Origin: a virus
DNA length: 41,995 bases
Strand: one strand, 5' to 3'
Virus record (IMG/VR): IMGVR_UViG_3300042691_027374
Location: 1 to 41,995 of that record
Part shown: positions 6,445 to 13,080 of the stretch, one piece after another
Numbering within the stretch: the stretch's first letter is position 1
Layout: every line of letters starts with the position of its first letter
Notes under the pieces: generated by a model
What the model saw: the letters and a program-made list of their open reading frames with translations, nothing else
What the model was told of the DNA's origin: nothing
The model's database searches: none
Position numbers and translations under genes: made by a program

Positions 6445-6690
6445 TCAGATCAGCTCGCGGGCATCCTCCAGTGCCGCAAACGCTTGATCGAGGTGCCAGC
6501 GGAAGCGGCTCAGAGGCTCCTCCAGCACCGCCGGCAGGTCGTAGTAGCTCCGGGCCTCGTGCAGGCACATGCAGGCCTCGCGGACGCCCGCTCCCAGGTT
6601 TTCATGGGCCTGGCCGTCGCTGCTGAGCAGCTCCAGCAGAGTGCTGCGCGTGATCGGCTGAGCGGTCAGGTCTGAGATCGCAGTGGTCAT
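6445..6690 (-). CDS. Small hypothetical protein divergent from the recombinase
   Basis: 81 aa from ATG 6690 (MTTAISDLTAQP). Helical, with DGQAHENLGAGVREACMCLHEAR in the middle. It is transcribed away from the recombinase across an 86-bp gap and stops at a strong terminator, so it is a one-gene unit. That location suits an excisionase/directionality factor or a lysogeny regulator, but no motif supports either. Confidence 0.5.
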   Translation of the reverse strand: MTTAISDLTAQPITRSTLLELLSSDGQAHENLGAGVREACMCLHEARSYYDLPAVLEEPLSRFRWHLDQAFAALEDARELI

Positions 6691-6775
6691 GCGGCTTTTC
6701 GGCTGTGGTTTCAGGCCAAGCAGCTCTGGCGCGGCTAAGCCTGTAGCCACAGAATAGCCTGGAGCGAATTGAACG
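6691..6775. promoter_or_regulatory. Divergent control region; possible attP position
   Basis: 85 bp between two divergent genes. It holds GGCTAAGCCTGTAGCC (6733-6748), an inverted repeat, and TAGCCTGG (6754-6761). No clear -35/-10 pair is visible on either strand. Serine-recombinase phages usually keep attP beside the recombinase gene, so this gap and 8198-8228 are the first places to look. Confidence 0.3.
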
Positions 6776-8197
6776 ATGACGACCGCGATTTACGCCCGCG
6801 TCAGCACCGAAAGCGAGGATCAGGCCCACGCCTTAGAGCAGCAGCTGAGCCGCCTTCGGGATCAGGCCGAGAAGCTGGGCGAGCCGGTGGTGGAGTTTGT
6901 GGATGTGGCCTCCGGCACCCGCGACGACCGGCCGGAGCTGAAGCGCTTGCTGGAGTGCTGCGACCAGGGCCTGCTGAACACGGTGCTCTGCACGCGCATG
7001 GATCGCATGAGCCGCTCCACGGTGCATGGGGGCAAGCTGCTGCGCCTGTTCAACCAAGACAGCTGGCCGAACCTGATCTGCCTCGATCAGTCGATTGATC
7101 TCTCCACAGCGATGGGGCGCTTCTACGCCAACTTGCTGATGGGCATGGCGCAGATGGAATCGGAGCTGATCGGCGAGCGCGTGCATCACGGGCAGGTGTA
7201 TGCCCGCAAGCGGCTCAAGCCTCAAGCGGGCAAACCACCGTTTGGCTACCGCTACACCGAGGGCAAGCTCAACTACGAACTAGACCCCGAGACGGCGCCG
7301 GTGGCGCGGCAGATCGTGGAGCACTTCTTGGCCAGCGGCAGCCTGCGGGATGCCTTCGACTATCAGTACAAGGAATGCGGGCAGGCGTTTCGCAGCCTGG
7401 AGGGCCTGCGACGTTGGCTGCTGAATCCAGCGATTGCCGGCAGCCGCGTGTATGGCACCTTCCGCTGGAAGCTGGACGCCGATGGCAACAAAAGCCGCCT
7501 GCTGAACAAACCAGGCGAGGTGGAGGAGATTCACCCGCACGCCCATCAAGGGCTGGTGAGCCACGAGGAGCAGGTGGAGATCCAGCAGGTGATGCAGTCC
7601 CTGCGGGTCCGCTCCACAACGCCGATTCGCAAACGGCGCAGCCGGGTGCTGACCAGCTTGGTGTACTGCGGCCATTGCGGCGGGTTGATGCACTACCACC
7701 AGCCGCGCCAGCCAGGGCCGATCTATTTGCGCTGCACCCATGAGGTGTGCCCGATCCGTCCGCACAAAGGGATCAAGGAAGAGACCGTGCTGGAGGCAGT
7801 GCTGCAGCGGTTGTGGGAGAAGCGGGAACTGCTGGCCTACAGCAGCGTGGTGGATGAGCTGCGGCTGAAGCAGCGGCTCAGCCCAGAGATCAAACGGCTG
7901 CAGGGCCAGATCAGTGACCTGCGGTTGCTGGAGGATGCGGACTTGGCGGAAGTGATCGAGCGCAAGGAGCAGCGCTTGAGCACGCTGCTGCAGGACTGCG
8001 TGAGGGATGGCGGCAGCCGCTTCACGCTGAGCGATGCCTTAGAGGCACTGGATCAACCGCAGGTGTGGGCGGAGATGACCAGGACACCGGAGCAGACGCG
8101 GCGGCTGCTGTCGCAGTGGGTGGATCGGGTCGTCGTGAGTGATGGAGCAGTGCAGGACGTGCGGCTAAGGGCCGGGGAGGCGGCTGCCCATCCTTAG
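6776..8197 (+). CDS. Large serine recombinase (phage integrase)
   Basis: 473 aa. The catalytic serine is Ser10 in IYARVSTESEDQ. RMDRMSRS (74-81) supplies catalytic arginines and GRFYANLLMGMAQMESELI (about 114-132) is the long helix of the resolvase domain. The recombinase domain follows (FGYRYTEGK, about 156-275). A zinc-ribbon with C298, C301, C320 and C325 and a coiled-coil stretch (about 345-405) complete the large-serine-recombinase layout. It should integrate and excise the phage by attP x attB recombination. RBS-like GGAG lies 11 nt before the ATG. All expected residues are present. Confidence 0.92.
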   Translation: MTTAIYARVSTESEDQAHALEQQLSRLRDQAEKLGEPVVEFVDVASGTRDDRPELKRLLECCDQGLLNTVLCTRMDRMSRSTVHGGKLLRLFNQDSWPNLICLDQSIDLSTAMGRFYANLLMGMAQMESELIGERVHHGQVYARKRLKPQAGKPPFGYRYTEGKLNYELDPETAPVARQIVEHFLASGSLRDAFDYQYKECGQAFRSLEGLRRWLLNPAIAGSRVYGTFRWKLDADGNKSRLLNKPGEVEEIHPHAHQGLVSHEEQVEIQQVMQSLRVRSTTPIRKRRSRVLTSLVYCGHCGGLMHYHQPRQPGPIYLRCTHEVCPIRPHKGIKEETVLEAVLQRLWEKRELLAYSSVVDELRLKQRLSPEIKRLQGQISDLRLLEDADLAEVIERKEQRLSTLLQDCVRDGGSRFTLSDALEALDQPQVWAEMTRTPEQTRRLLSQWVDRVVVSDGAVQDVRLRAGEAAAHP

Positions 8198-8204
8198 GGG
8201 TAGG

Positions 8205-8215
8205 CTAGCCGCTAG
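8205..8215. promoter_or_regulatory. CTAGCCGCTAG operator-like site
   Basis: CTAGC-C-GCTAG palindrome in the 31-bp gap between the recombinase and the candidate repressor gene. No good -35/-10 pair accompanies it. Confidence 0.35.
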
Positions 8216-8228
8216 CGAAGCACAAGCA

Positions 8229-8897
8229 TTGGATCACGACCGCTACAGCCATCCACCGCTAGCCACCCGCCAGCGCTTTGGCCGCACCCTCACGGCGTGG
8301 TGCAACCGCAATGGGTGGATTCACAGCACGCTGCATGAGTGGGGTGAGCAGGCCGGCTTTCCCGCCGTGCGCGATTCGAGTTTCAACAAGCTGCAGAACG
8401 CCAAGACCGATCAGCCGCAGCCGCTCACCTTCATCCAGCTGGCGCTGGCCAATGCGCGGGTGGCGGACGGCGACTACAGCGGCGTGAGCGACCGACGGCT
8501 GAAGGATCGGCTCAAGGATTCTCAGCCGATCACTGACGCCCACGGCCGGCCATGGCGGGCGACGGAGTTCTTCTCGCATTTCATCGGCGAACTGGAGCCG
8601 CCGGAGTGGTTGCAGCAACCGGAGCCGTTGTCCGAGGAAGCCGCCAAGGCGCTGAGCGCCGAGCATCAGGGCCGCTTTGAGGCGATTGCCAAGGAAAAGC
8701 AGCTGAGCCCGGCGGTGGCATGGAAAGAGCTGGAGCAGCACTGCCAAGGCCTGACCAACGCCCAGCGCGACCTGCTGCGCAACGTGCTGAGCGGCTGGCA
8801 TCAGTGGACGCCGAGCGAATGGGAGGCGATCACGATTAACGGCTCCGATCCGGTTGCCGATGCACTAGCGGCAATGGATCAGGGACTTGACCCCTAG
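8229..8897 (+). CDS. Putative HTH repressor-like protein
   Basis: 222 aa from a TTG start at 8229. Residues about 15-75 (RFGRTLTAWCNRNGW, HEWGEQAGFPAV, FNKLQNAKTDQP) look like an XRE/lambda-repressor-type HTH domain. The remainder is helical and acidic. It lies directly downstream of the recombinase and between two CTAG operator sites, one before its start and one overlapping its stop codon. That makes it the best candidate for the immunity repressor acting at the CTAGC-N4-GCTAG promoters. The repressor role is inferred from context. Confidence 0.5.
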   Translation: MDHDRYSHPPLATRQRFGRTLTAWCNRNGWIHSTLHEWGEQAGFPAVRDSSFNKLQNAKTDQPQPLTFIQLALANARVADGDYSGVSDRRLKDRLKDSQPITDAHGRPWRATEFFSHFIGELEPPEWLQQPEPLSEEAAKALSAEHQGRFEAIAKEKQLSPAVAWKELEQHCQGLTNAQRDLLRNVLSGWHQWTPSEWEAITINGSDPVADALAAMDQGLDP

Positions 8898-8915
8898 CGT
8901 TGGCTAGCCTAGGAT
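8887..8915 (+). promoter_or_regulatory. Sigma-70-like promoter with CTAGC-GTTG-GCTAG operator
   Basis: -35 TTGACC (8887-8892), 17-bp spacer, -10 TAGGAT (8910-8915). The operator at 8894-8907 is perfect. The leader then has GGGTGC/GCACCC and ACCGCATCC directly before the ATG at 8959, as in the leftward leaders at 653 and 1080. Confidence 0.65.
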
Positions 8916-8958
8916 GCAAGGGTGCTGCAGCGACGCGGCACCCGATACCACCGCATCC

Positions 8959-9642
8959 ATGACCGACTTCCCGCAACTTGGTTGGGTCATCTCTCCTGAT
9001 GACATCTCCACCAAGGGCAGCGGCTCCTATGCCGCTGACTATGTGAACTGGGCGAAGATCGCCCACCTGCTGCACGTTCACGCACCCGGCTGGCAGTTCA
9101 CCCTTAGCGCCGCCCCGGATGGCGGCCATGTGTGGCGTGCCCCTGATGGCTCCGGTTATGTCGTTGGCTACTTCGCCAATGGCGATCAGGTGACGCCGGA
9201 CTTCCCGCAAGCGTGCATGGACAACCGCAACAACCCGATTCCCTTTGAGCGGATCACAGCGCGGACGCTGACCGACACGCACCGCCGCTGCCTTTGCACC
9301 GCTGCAGCCTTTGCCTTTGGGTTGGGGTATGAGCTGTGGGCGCGGGTGGAGGTGGAAAACCCGATGCGCGAAGAGGCCGCCTCTGTCGTGCCCGCACCAG
9401 CTAGCGCTAGCAAGCCACTTACCAAGAAGCCGGCATCCCCGAATCCCGAGAAGCTCAGTGCCGCTGAGGTGCAAGAGCTGGTGCAGGCCGTGCTCAAGGT
9501 GAGCGAGGAACGCCGCGCTCAGATCGTGCTGGCCTTTCAAGAGCGGTTCAGCCTGCCGCCCGACAAGAAGGCCGCCGATTACATCAAGACCGCCGCGCAC
9601 CGCGACTTCCTGATGGAGCAGCTTCATGCCGTTGCCGCCTGA
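8959..9642 (+). CDS. Single-strand annealing protein, Sak-type (DUF1071-like)
   Basis: 227 aa from ATG 8959, just after ACCGCATCC. MDNRNNPIPFERITARTL followed by the Arg-rich CLCTAAAFAFGLGYELW region (about 87-130) matches the core of the Sak annealing family. Such proteins pair complementary single strands in phage recombination and replication. The C-terminal 90 residues are a Pro/Ala/Ser linker and a helical tail. It is followed, by stop/start overlap, by the 147-aa gene and then the SSB-like gene, so this is a recombination operon. The exact family needs a profile search. Confidence 0.65.
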   Translation: MTDFPQLGWVISPDDISTKGSGSYAADYVNWAKIAHLLHVHAPGWQFTLSAAPDGGHVWRAPDGSGYVVGYFANGDQVTPDFPQACMDNRNNPIPFERITARTLTDTHRRCLCTAAAFAFGLGYELWARVEVENPMREEAASVVPAPASASKPLTKKPASPNPEKLSAAEVQELVQAVLKVSEERRAQIVLAFQERFSLPPDKKAADYIKTAAHRDFLMEQLHAVAA

Positions 9643-10085
9643 TGAGCACATCCGACTTGCTCACGCGCATGTATGCCATGCCATTGAAGGCATTGAATCG
9701 GCGGGAGCAGACGTTTATGCAGAAGCTGCATTTAATGCAAGGCTCACGTACTTCGGCAATCACTGCGCGAAACGCGTCCTCCTCCAACGCATCCGCGCGG
9801 ATCTCAAGCTCCTGCAGCGATCCGTATCTGCACCGGGTTTATTGGCTGCTGAGGAATAACCAAGGCGCCTACCTTGCTGCACTTTGCGGCACTTCACTGC
9901 AGTGGGCCGAATCAGCCAATGCGGTGCCGGCGGAATACCGCTTTTGCTCGCATGAACGGGTGAAATCGTGCTGGCTTCAACTGCGCAGTTTCATCGCCAT
10001 GCAGGATGAAGGCTTAGCGATTGCCCCTGTTGATTTCTATGCCCACCGCAACACGCCCTACCTCTGGTGTGCCCTTGATGACTAG
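9642..10085 (+). CDS. Hypothetical protein of the recombination operon
   Basis: 147 aa. Its ATG overlaps the annealing-protein stop (TGATG) and its stop overlaps the next ATG, which supports this frame over the competing one at 9626-9859. Low-complexity Ser/Ala run at about 34-60 and an aromatic C-terminal half. The first 200 bp have lower GC than the flanks. Function unknown. Confidence 0.5.
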   Translation: MSTSDLLTRMYAMPLKALNRREQTFMQKLHLMQGSRTSAITARNASSSNASARISSSCSDPYLHRVYWLLRNNQGAYLAALCGTSLQWAESANAVPAEYRFCSHERVKSCWLQLRSFIAMQDEGLAIAPVDFYAHRNTPYLWCALDD

Positions 10086-10278
10086 CGCTAGCGAACGCAA
10101 GCCGGTAACGCCCAGGCGGCGGTACGCCCGCAGCACCAAAAGCGTGGCCGTCTGCGCCCACCTCTGGCCGGACGTGATGAAGCTGATCCGCAAACACGCG
10201 GATGAGCATCAGCTCACCCCCAGCGGTGCAGTGCATGACGCGCTGCGCCGTTACTTCAACCTTCCCACCATCAACTGA
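10078..10278 (+). CDS. Small RHH-like basic protein
   Basis: 66 aa from the ATG at 10078 that overlaps the upstream stop. The basic N-terminus (KPVTPRRRYARSTKS) is followed by VAVCAHLWPDVMKLIRK and TPSGAVHDALRRYF, the strand-helix-helix order of RHH proteins. The CTAGCGCTAGC palindrome at 10082-10092 lies within its first codons, so it could bind its own gene start. It is the third RHH protein in the window. Confidence 0.55.
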   Translation: MTSASERKPVTPRRRYARSTKSVAVCAHLWPDVMKLIRKHADEHQLTPSGAVHDALRRYFNLPTIN

Positions 10279-10281
10279 CTC

Positions 10282-10569
10282 ATGGCCGATTTCGCCCCTG
10301 ATGCCTTCACCCTTTGGTTCACCTGCAACCAAGACAAGAAAACCGAAGGCGCCTACTGGGCATCGTCGGATGTGCCAGTGGAAGAGATCGAAAAGCTCTA
10401 CAACTGGGCGCTGACGCAGAACCCGGTCGCCAACGACAAAGGCCAACCCTGCGTGCAGCTCCGCGCCAACCTGCGCCCCCGCACCAGCAAGGCCGGCAAT
10501 GACTATCTGCTGCTGGCGGTGAGCGATCAAAAGGCCAAGGCCGAATCTACCAATTCGATGCCCTTCTGA
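10282..10569 (+). CDS. Small SSB-like protein
   Basis: 95 aa. Alternating strands (FTLWFTCNQD, CVQLRANLRPR, DYLLLAVSD) are compatible with a small OB fold. The C-terminus ends ESTNSMPF, reminiscent of the ...PF tip by which bacterial SSB recruits partner proteins. Located behind the annealing protein, it would bind single-stranded DNA for recombination or replication. Length is about half that of bacterial SSB and similarity is weak, so this is a moderate call. Confidence 0.5.
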   Translation: MADFAPDAFTLWFTCNQDKKTEGAYWASSDVPVEEIEKLYNWALTQNPVANDKGQPCVQLRANLRPRTSKAGNDYLLLAVSDQKAKAESTNSMPF

Positions 10570-10733
10570 TGAACCCCGACTGCAACCCGATTGAGCAGCA
10601 AGCGCGGCAAGACCGCCTAGACGCTGCCTACCAAGCCAGCGGCCGCGCTGATCTCCCCAACGGCGACCCGCTCAAATCCACCTACACCGGCCTTCTCACC
10701 CAACCCCATGACGACGACAACGCCGACGCTTGA
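10569..10733 (+). CDS. Very small acidic protein
   Basis: 54 aa (MNPDCNPIEQQARQDRLDAA...), starting on the stop of the SSB-like gene (TGATG). Hydrophilic, no family recognised. Its 3' end overlaps the next small gene by 26 nt. Confidence 0.5.
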   Translation: MNPDCNPIEQQARQDRLDAAYQASGRADLPNGDPLKSTYTGLLTQPHDDDNADA

Positions 10734-10866
10734 AGATCTACTGGCTGAGTGGTGGCGTGATAGCTACCCCCACGCGGCACCAATCAACAACCAAACCGCC
10801 AGCTTGATCGTGGCGTTTGCCGCATGGGTGCTGGCCCGCAAAGCACGCGGGGAGGCCCTGCTGTGA
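10708..10866 (+). CDS. Very small protein with one hydrophobic helix
   Basis: 52 aa (MTTTTPTLEDLLAEWWRD...). ASLIVAFAAWVLARKARG near the C-terminus is a short hydrophobic helix ending in basic residues. The stop overlaps the GTG of dcd (GTGA), so the genes are coupled. Function unknown. Confidence 0.5.
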   Translation: MTTTTPTLEDLLAEWWRDSYPHAAPINNQTASLIVAFAAWVLARKARGEALL

Positions 10867-11444
10867 TCAAAGCTGACCACTGGATTCGCGTCCGCGCTGA
10901 CGCCGGCATGATCCAGCCGTTTGAACCCACCTTGATCCGGCAGATCGCCAGCCACAAGGTGCTGAGCTACGGCTGCAGCTCCTACGGCTACGACATCCGC
11001 CTGTCACCTGCTGACTTCCGGGTCTTTCAGCATGTGCCCGGCACAATCATGGACCCCAAGGCGTTCAACCCGGACAACCTGCGCAACGTTGAGCTGCAGA
11101 GCGATGAGCGCGGCCGCTACTTCGTGCTGCCGGCCCACAGCTACGGCTTGGGTGTCGCCTTAGAGAAACTCTGCGTGCCGCCCAACGTCACGGTGATCTG
11201 CCTAGGCAAATCCACCTATGCCCGTATGGGTGTGATCGCCAACATGACCCCCGCTGAAGCTGGCTGGCGCGGCCACCTCACCCTGGAGTTTTCCAACTCT
11301 TCCGGTGCGGACTGCCGCATCTATGCCAACGAGGGCATCTGTCAGCTGCTCTTCTTTGAAGGCGATCCCTGCTCGGTCAGCTACGAAGACCGCGCGGGCA
11401 AATACCAGGACCAAGAGCACACGGTGACCTTGGCCACGGTCTGA
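10863..11444 (+). CDS. dcd: dCTP deaminase
   Basis: 193 aa from the GTG at 10863, the usual length of the enzyme. IKADHWIRVRA, MIQPFEP and SYGCSSYGYDIRLS match the N-terminal signature. GKSTYARMGVIANMTPAEAG carries the active-site region, with Arg and Glu in the expected places, and the C-terminal KYQDQ...HTVTLA lid is present. It converts dCTP to dUTP (the bifunctional form goes to dUMP), feeding dTTP synthesis for phage DNA. It ends the nucleotide/recombination operon. Confidence 0.9.
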   Translation: MIKADHWIRVRADAGMIQPFEPTLIRQIASHKVLSYGCSSYGYDIRLSPADFRVFQHVPGTIMDPKAFNPDNLRNVELQSDERGRYFVLPAHSYGLGVALEKLCVPPNVTVICLGKSTYARMGVIANMTPAEAGWRGHLTLEFSNSSGADCRIYANEGICQLLFFEGDPCSVSYEDRAGKYQDQEHTVTLATV

Positions 11445-11445
11445 G

Positions 11446-11501
11446 CAAAAAGGTGGCAGGTGGCCAGGGCTCACGCACCACTGGCCTTACCGCAGCCTGC
11501 C
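11446..11501 (-). terminator. Nested hairpin with T-tract on the minus strand
   Basis: Outer stem GGCAGG/CCTGCC (11455-11460, 11496-11501) and inner stem GGCCAG/CTGGCC (11462-11467, 11481-11486). On the minus strand TTTTT follows after 4 nt. It would end a leftward transcript running antisense to the sigma gene; on the plus strand it is only a structured region. Confidence 0.4.
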
Positions 11502-11574
11502 TCTACGGTTCCGCCTAGCCCTCGAAAAAGGTCTAGGCCCAAACACTAGCCATTTCTCCCCCACACTGCTGCCA

Positions 11575-12489
11575 ATGGCTACGCCTGGCACTTCCGTCGA
11601 TTGGATCATCCAGCACTCGCGCCGCTATCCCCTGCTCACAGCTGCCGAAGAGATCACCCTGGCCCGTCAGGTGCAGGCTTGGCTCGCCATCGGTGACCCT
11701 CAAAAGCCCACCAAACAGCAGAAGGGCATCATCAACAAAGGGCGCCGCGCTCGTGATCGCTTCTTTCTCTCCAACATTCGCCTGGCCGTCAATGTGGCCG
11801 GCAAATACAAGAAGTACAGCGGCACGCTGACCCTTGAAGACCTGATTCAAGAAGGTCTGATTGGCCTCGATTCCGCCATCCTCAAATTTGAGCCGGCGCT
11901 GGGCTACAAGTTCAGCACCTATTGCTACTGGTGGATTCGCCAGGGCATCACGCGGGCGATCAACCGCCACAGCCGCATCATCCACCTGCCGATGCAGGCC
12001 AATGATCAGCTGCGCAAAGCGATGGACTACATGCAGCTGCACCTGCGGGAGCAGGGAAAGCTGCCGCCGCTGGCCGATGTGGCCAAGCATTGCGGGATCC
12101 AGAAGCAAACGCTGCTGGGCTACCTCAACCACAACGCCAGCGTCTTGAGCCTGGATCAGAAGATGCCAGGCGGTGAGAAGTACGGCGAGTTTATGGATGT
12201 GGTAGCTGATCCACGCAGCACCGATGGACAACTCGATGATTTGCAAGAGTTCAGTGATGCGCTGCATGAAGCCATCAACGATCTGACCCCCGAGCACCAG
12301 CACATCATCCGCAGCCGTTATTTCGGCAGCACCCGCCTGCCGAAGCCTTACGAACAAATTGGTGCCGAGCTTCAGGTGAGCCGTCAGGCCACCCAGCAGA
12401 TGCACAACCGAGCCATGACCACCCTCAGGCTTAAGCTTGGCGGTCTGCAAGGGCAAGAGTGCATTCAAGCTCTGCGATCCGCCGCGTAG
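11575..12489 (+). CDS. Phage-encoded sigma-70 family factor
   Basis: 304 aa. Region 1.2 (TAAEEITLARQVQAWL), regions 2.1-2.2 (NIRLAVNVAGKYKKYSG, LEDLIQEGLIGLDSAI), 2.3-2.4 (GYKFSTYCYWWIRQGITRAI), region 3 (PPLADVAKHCGIQKQTLLGYL) and region 4 (LTPEHQHIIRSRYFG, YEQIGAELQVSRQATQQM) are all present. The WWIRQ core points to primary/group-2 type factors as in cyanobacteria. It should steer host RNA polymerase to selected promoters. The 57 bp before the start contain three CTAG sites (11515, 11533, 11546) but no clear promoter. It ends convergently, overlapping the 3' end of the gene at 12431-12652 by 59 nt. Confidence 0.88.
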   Translation: MATPGTSVDWIIQHSRRYPLLTAAEEITLARQVQAWLAIGDPQKPTKQQKGIINKGRRARDRFFLSNIRLAVNVAGKYKKYSGTLTLEDLIQEGLIGLDSAILKFEPALGYKFSTYCYWWIRQGITRAINRHSRIIHLPMQANDQLRKAMDYMQLHLREQGKLPPLADVAKHCGIQKQTLLGYLNHNASVLSLDQKMPGGEKYGEFMDVVADPRSTDGQLDDLQEFSDALHEAINDLTPEHQHIIRSRYFGSTRLPKPYEQIGAELQVSRQATQQMHNRAMTTLRLKLGGLQGQECIQALRSAA

Positions 12490-12652
12490 CGCCTCGGATA
12501 ATCAGGTCTTGATGTAGGGACAGCTGGCACAAGCGCAGCAGCATGGCCTTGGCCTGCGGCAGCGTGTAGCCATCAACGGCACGCCGCTGCTGTTCCAGCG
12601 TGAGCAGGTGCTCCGGTCCTGGCTGGGGCACCATCCACTCTCCCCACGCCAT
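12431..12652 (-). CDS. Small protein with possible NblA-like similarity
   Basis: 73 aa. LLTLEQQ followed by VDGYTLPQAKAMLLRLCQLS can be laid against the NblA pattern (LSLEQQ...MSxEQAxxxLLxLY) with a short deletion between the two parts. NblA proteins trigger phycobilisome breakdown and some freshwater cyanophages carry them. The similarity is by eye and weak. The gene has its own late-type motif (12675-12686) and shares a 34-bp divergent gap with the 54-aa plus-strand gene. Confidence 0.4.
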   Translation of the reverse strand: MAWGEWMVPQPGPEHLLTLEQQRRAVDGYTLPQAKAMLLRLCQLSLHQDLIIRGATRRIAELECTLALADRQA

Positions 12653-12655
12653 AAC

Positions 12656-12665
12656 GGGAACCTAG
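12656..12665 (+). promoter_or_regulatory. Late motif GGGAACCTAG
   Basis: Plus orientation, 21 nt before the GTG at 12687, the only gene it can serve. Confidence 0.5.
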
Positions 12666-12674
12666 AAGGTTGCG

Positions 12675-12686
12675 CTAAGTATTCCC
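12675..12686 (-). promoter_or_regulatory. Late motif variant GGGAATACTTAG
   Basis: Minus orientation, 22 nt before the ATG at 12652. Together with the plus-strand copy it makes the inverted repeat ACGGGAA/TTCCCGT across the divergent gap. Confidence 0.4.
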
Positions 12687-12851
12687 GTGAGTGAACCTGT
12701 CATCAATCAGGTCACTACAAAGGATGGGATCAAGTGGCGGGTGTGTGGCCTTGGTTACTGCATTGAACACCAACAACGCTGGCAAGCTGAAGTGATGTTT
12801 GAGTGCATGATGGTGGCGAAAGGCTTAAGAAATGACAAGCCGGCAAACTAG
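12687..12851 (+). CDS. Small hypothetical protein, isolated plus-strand unit
   Basis: 54 aa from GTG 12687 (VSEPVINQVTTKDG...), with WRVCGLGYCIEHQQRWQAE in the centre. It has its own late-type motif upstream and a terminator 17 nt downstream, so it looks like a complete one-gene unit inserted at the convergence point of the two halves of the genome. No family recognised. Confidence 0.55.
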   Translation: MSEPVINQVTTKDGIKWRVCGLGYCIEHQQRWQAEVMFECMMVAKGLRNDKPAN

Positions 12852-12867
12852 GTCGGATGTTCAACTT

Positions 12868-12895
12868 GCCCCCGTGGTCATGCCGGGGGCTTTTT
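12868..12895 (+). terminator. Rho-independent terminator
   Basis: GCCCCCG (12868-12874), 9-nt loop, CGGGGGC (12884-12890), TTTTT. It ends rightward transcription. Confidence 0.85.
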
Positions 12896-13080
12896 CATGC
12901 CGCCTCCAGCGGTTCTGGATCATCTAGCTCACGGCTAAGCCAGAGGCGGGTTTGCTCCTCGTGATAGCTGAGGTAGGTGATGCCGTTGGCCATCGCCATC
13001 CACACCACCACGCCGGTGTCTTTGCGGTGGACCTTCCACAGGCCAGGTTGAATGCGCTGGCTGATGTTCACGTTCCTCAT
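12895..13080 (-). CDS. Small hypothetical protein after the endolysin
   Basis: 61 aa from the ATG at 13080 that overlaps the endolysin stop (ATGA). Aromatic, beta-rich (GLWKVHRKDTGVVVWMAMANGITYLSYHEE) with an acidic tail. It is the last gene of the leftward late transcript. Function unknown. Confidence 0.55.
   Translation of the reverse strand: MRNVNISQRIQPGLWKVHRKDTGVVVWMAMANGITYLSYHEEQTRLWLSRELDDPEPLEAA

Noticed and set aside
9400-9411. GCTAGCGCTAGC palindrome as an operator
   Set aside because: It lies in the middle of the annealing-protein gene, encodes Ala-Ser repeats in a linker, and has no promoter nearby.
9626-9859. Alternative 77-aa plus-strand frame after the annealing protein
   Set aside because: The frame at 9642-10085 is linked to both neighbours by stop/start overlaps; this one is not and ends without a partner.
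11533-12468. 311-aa minus-strand ORF across the sigma gene
   Set aside because: Mirror of a clear sigma-70 coding frame; composition is that of an antisense shadow.
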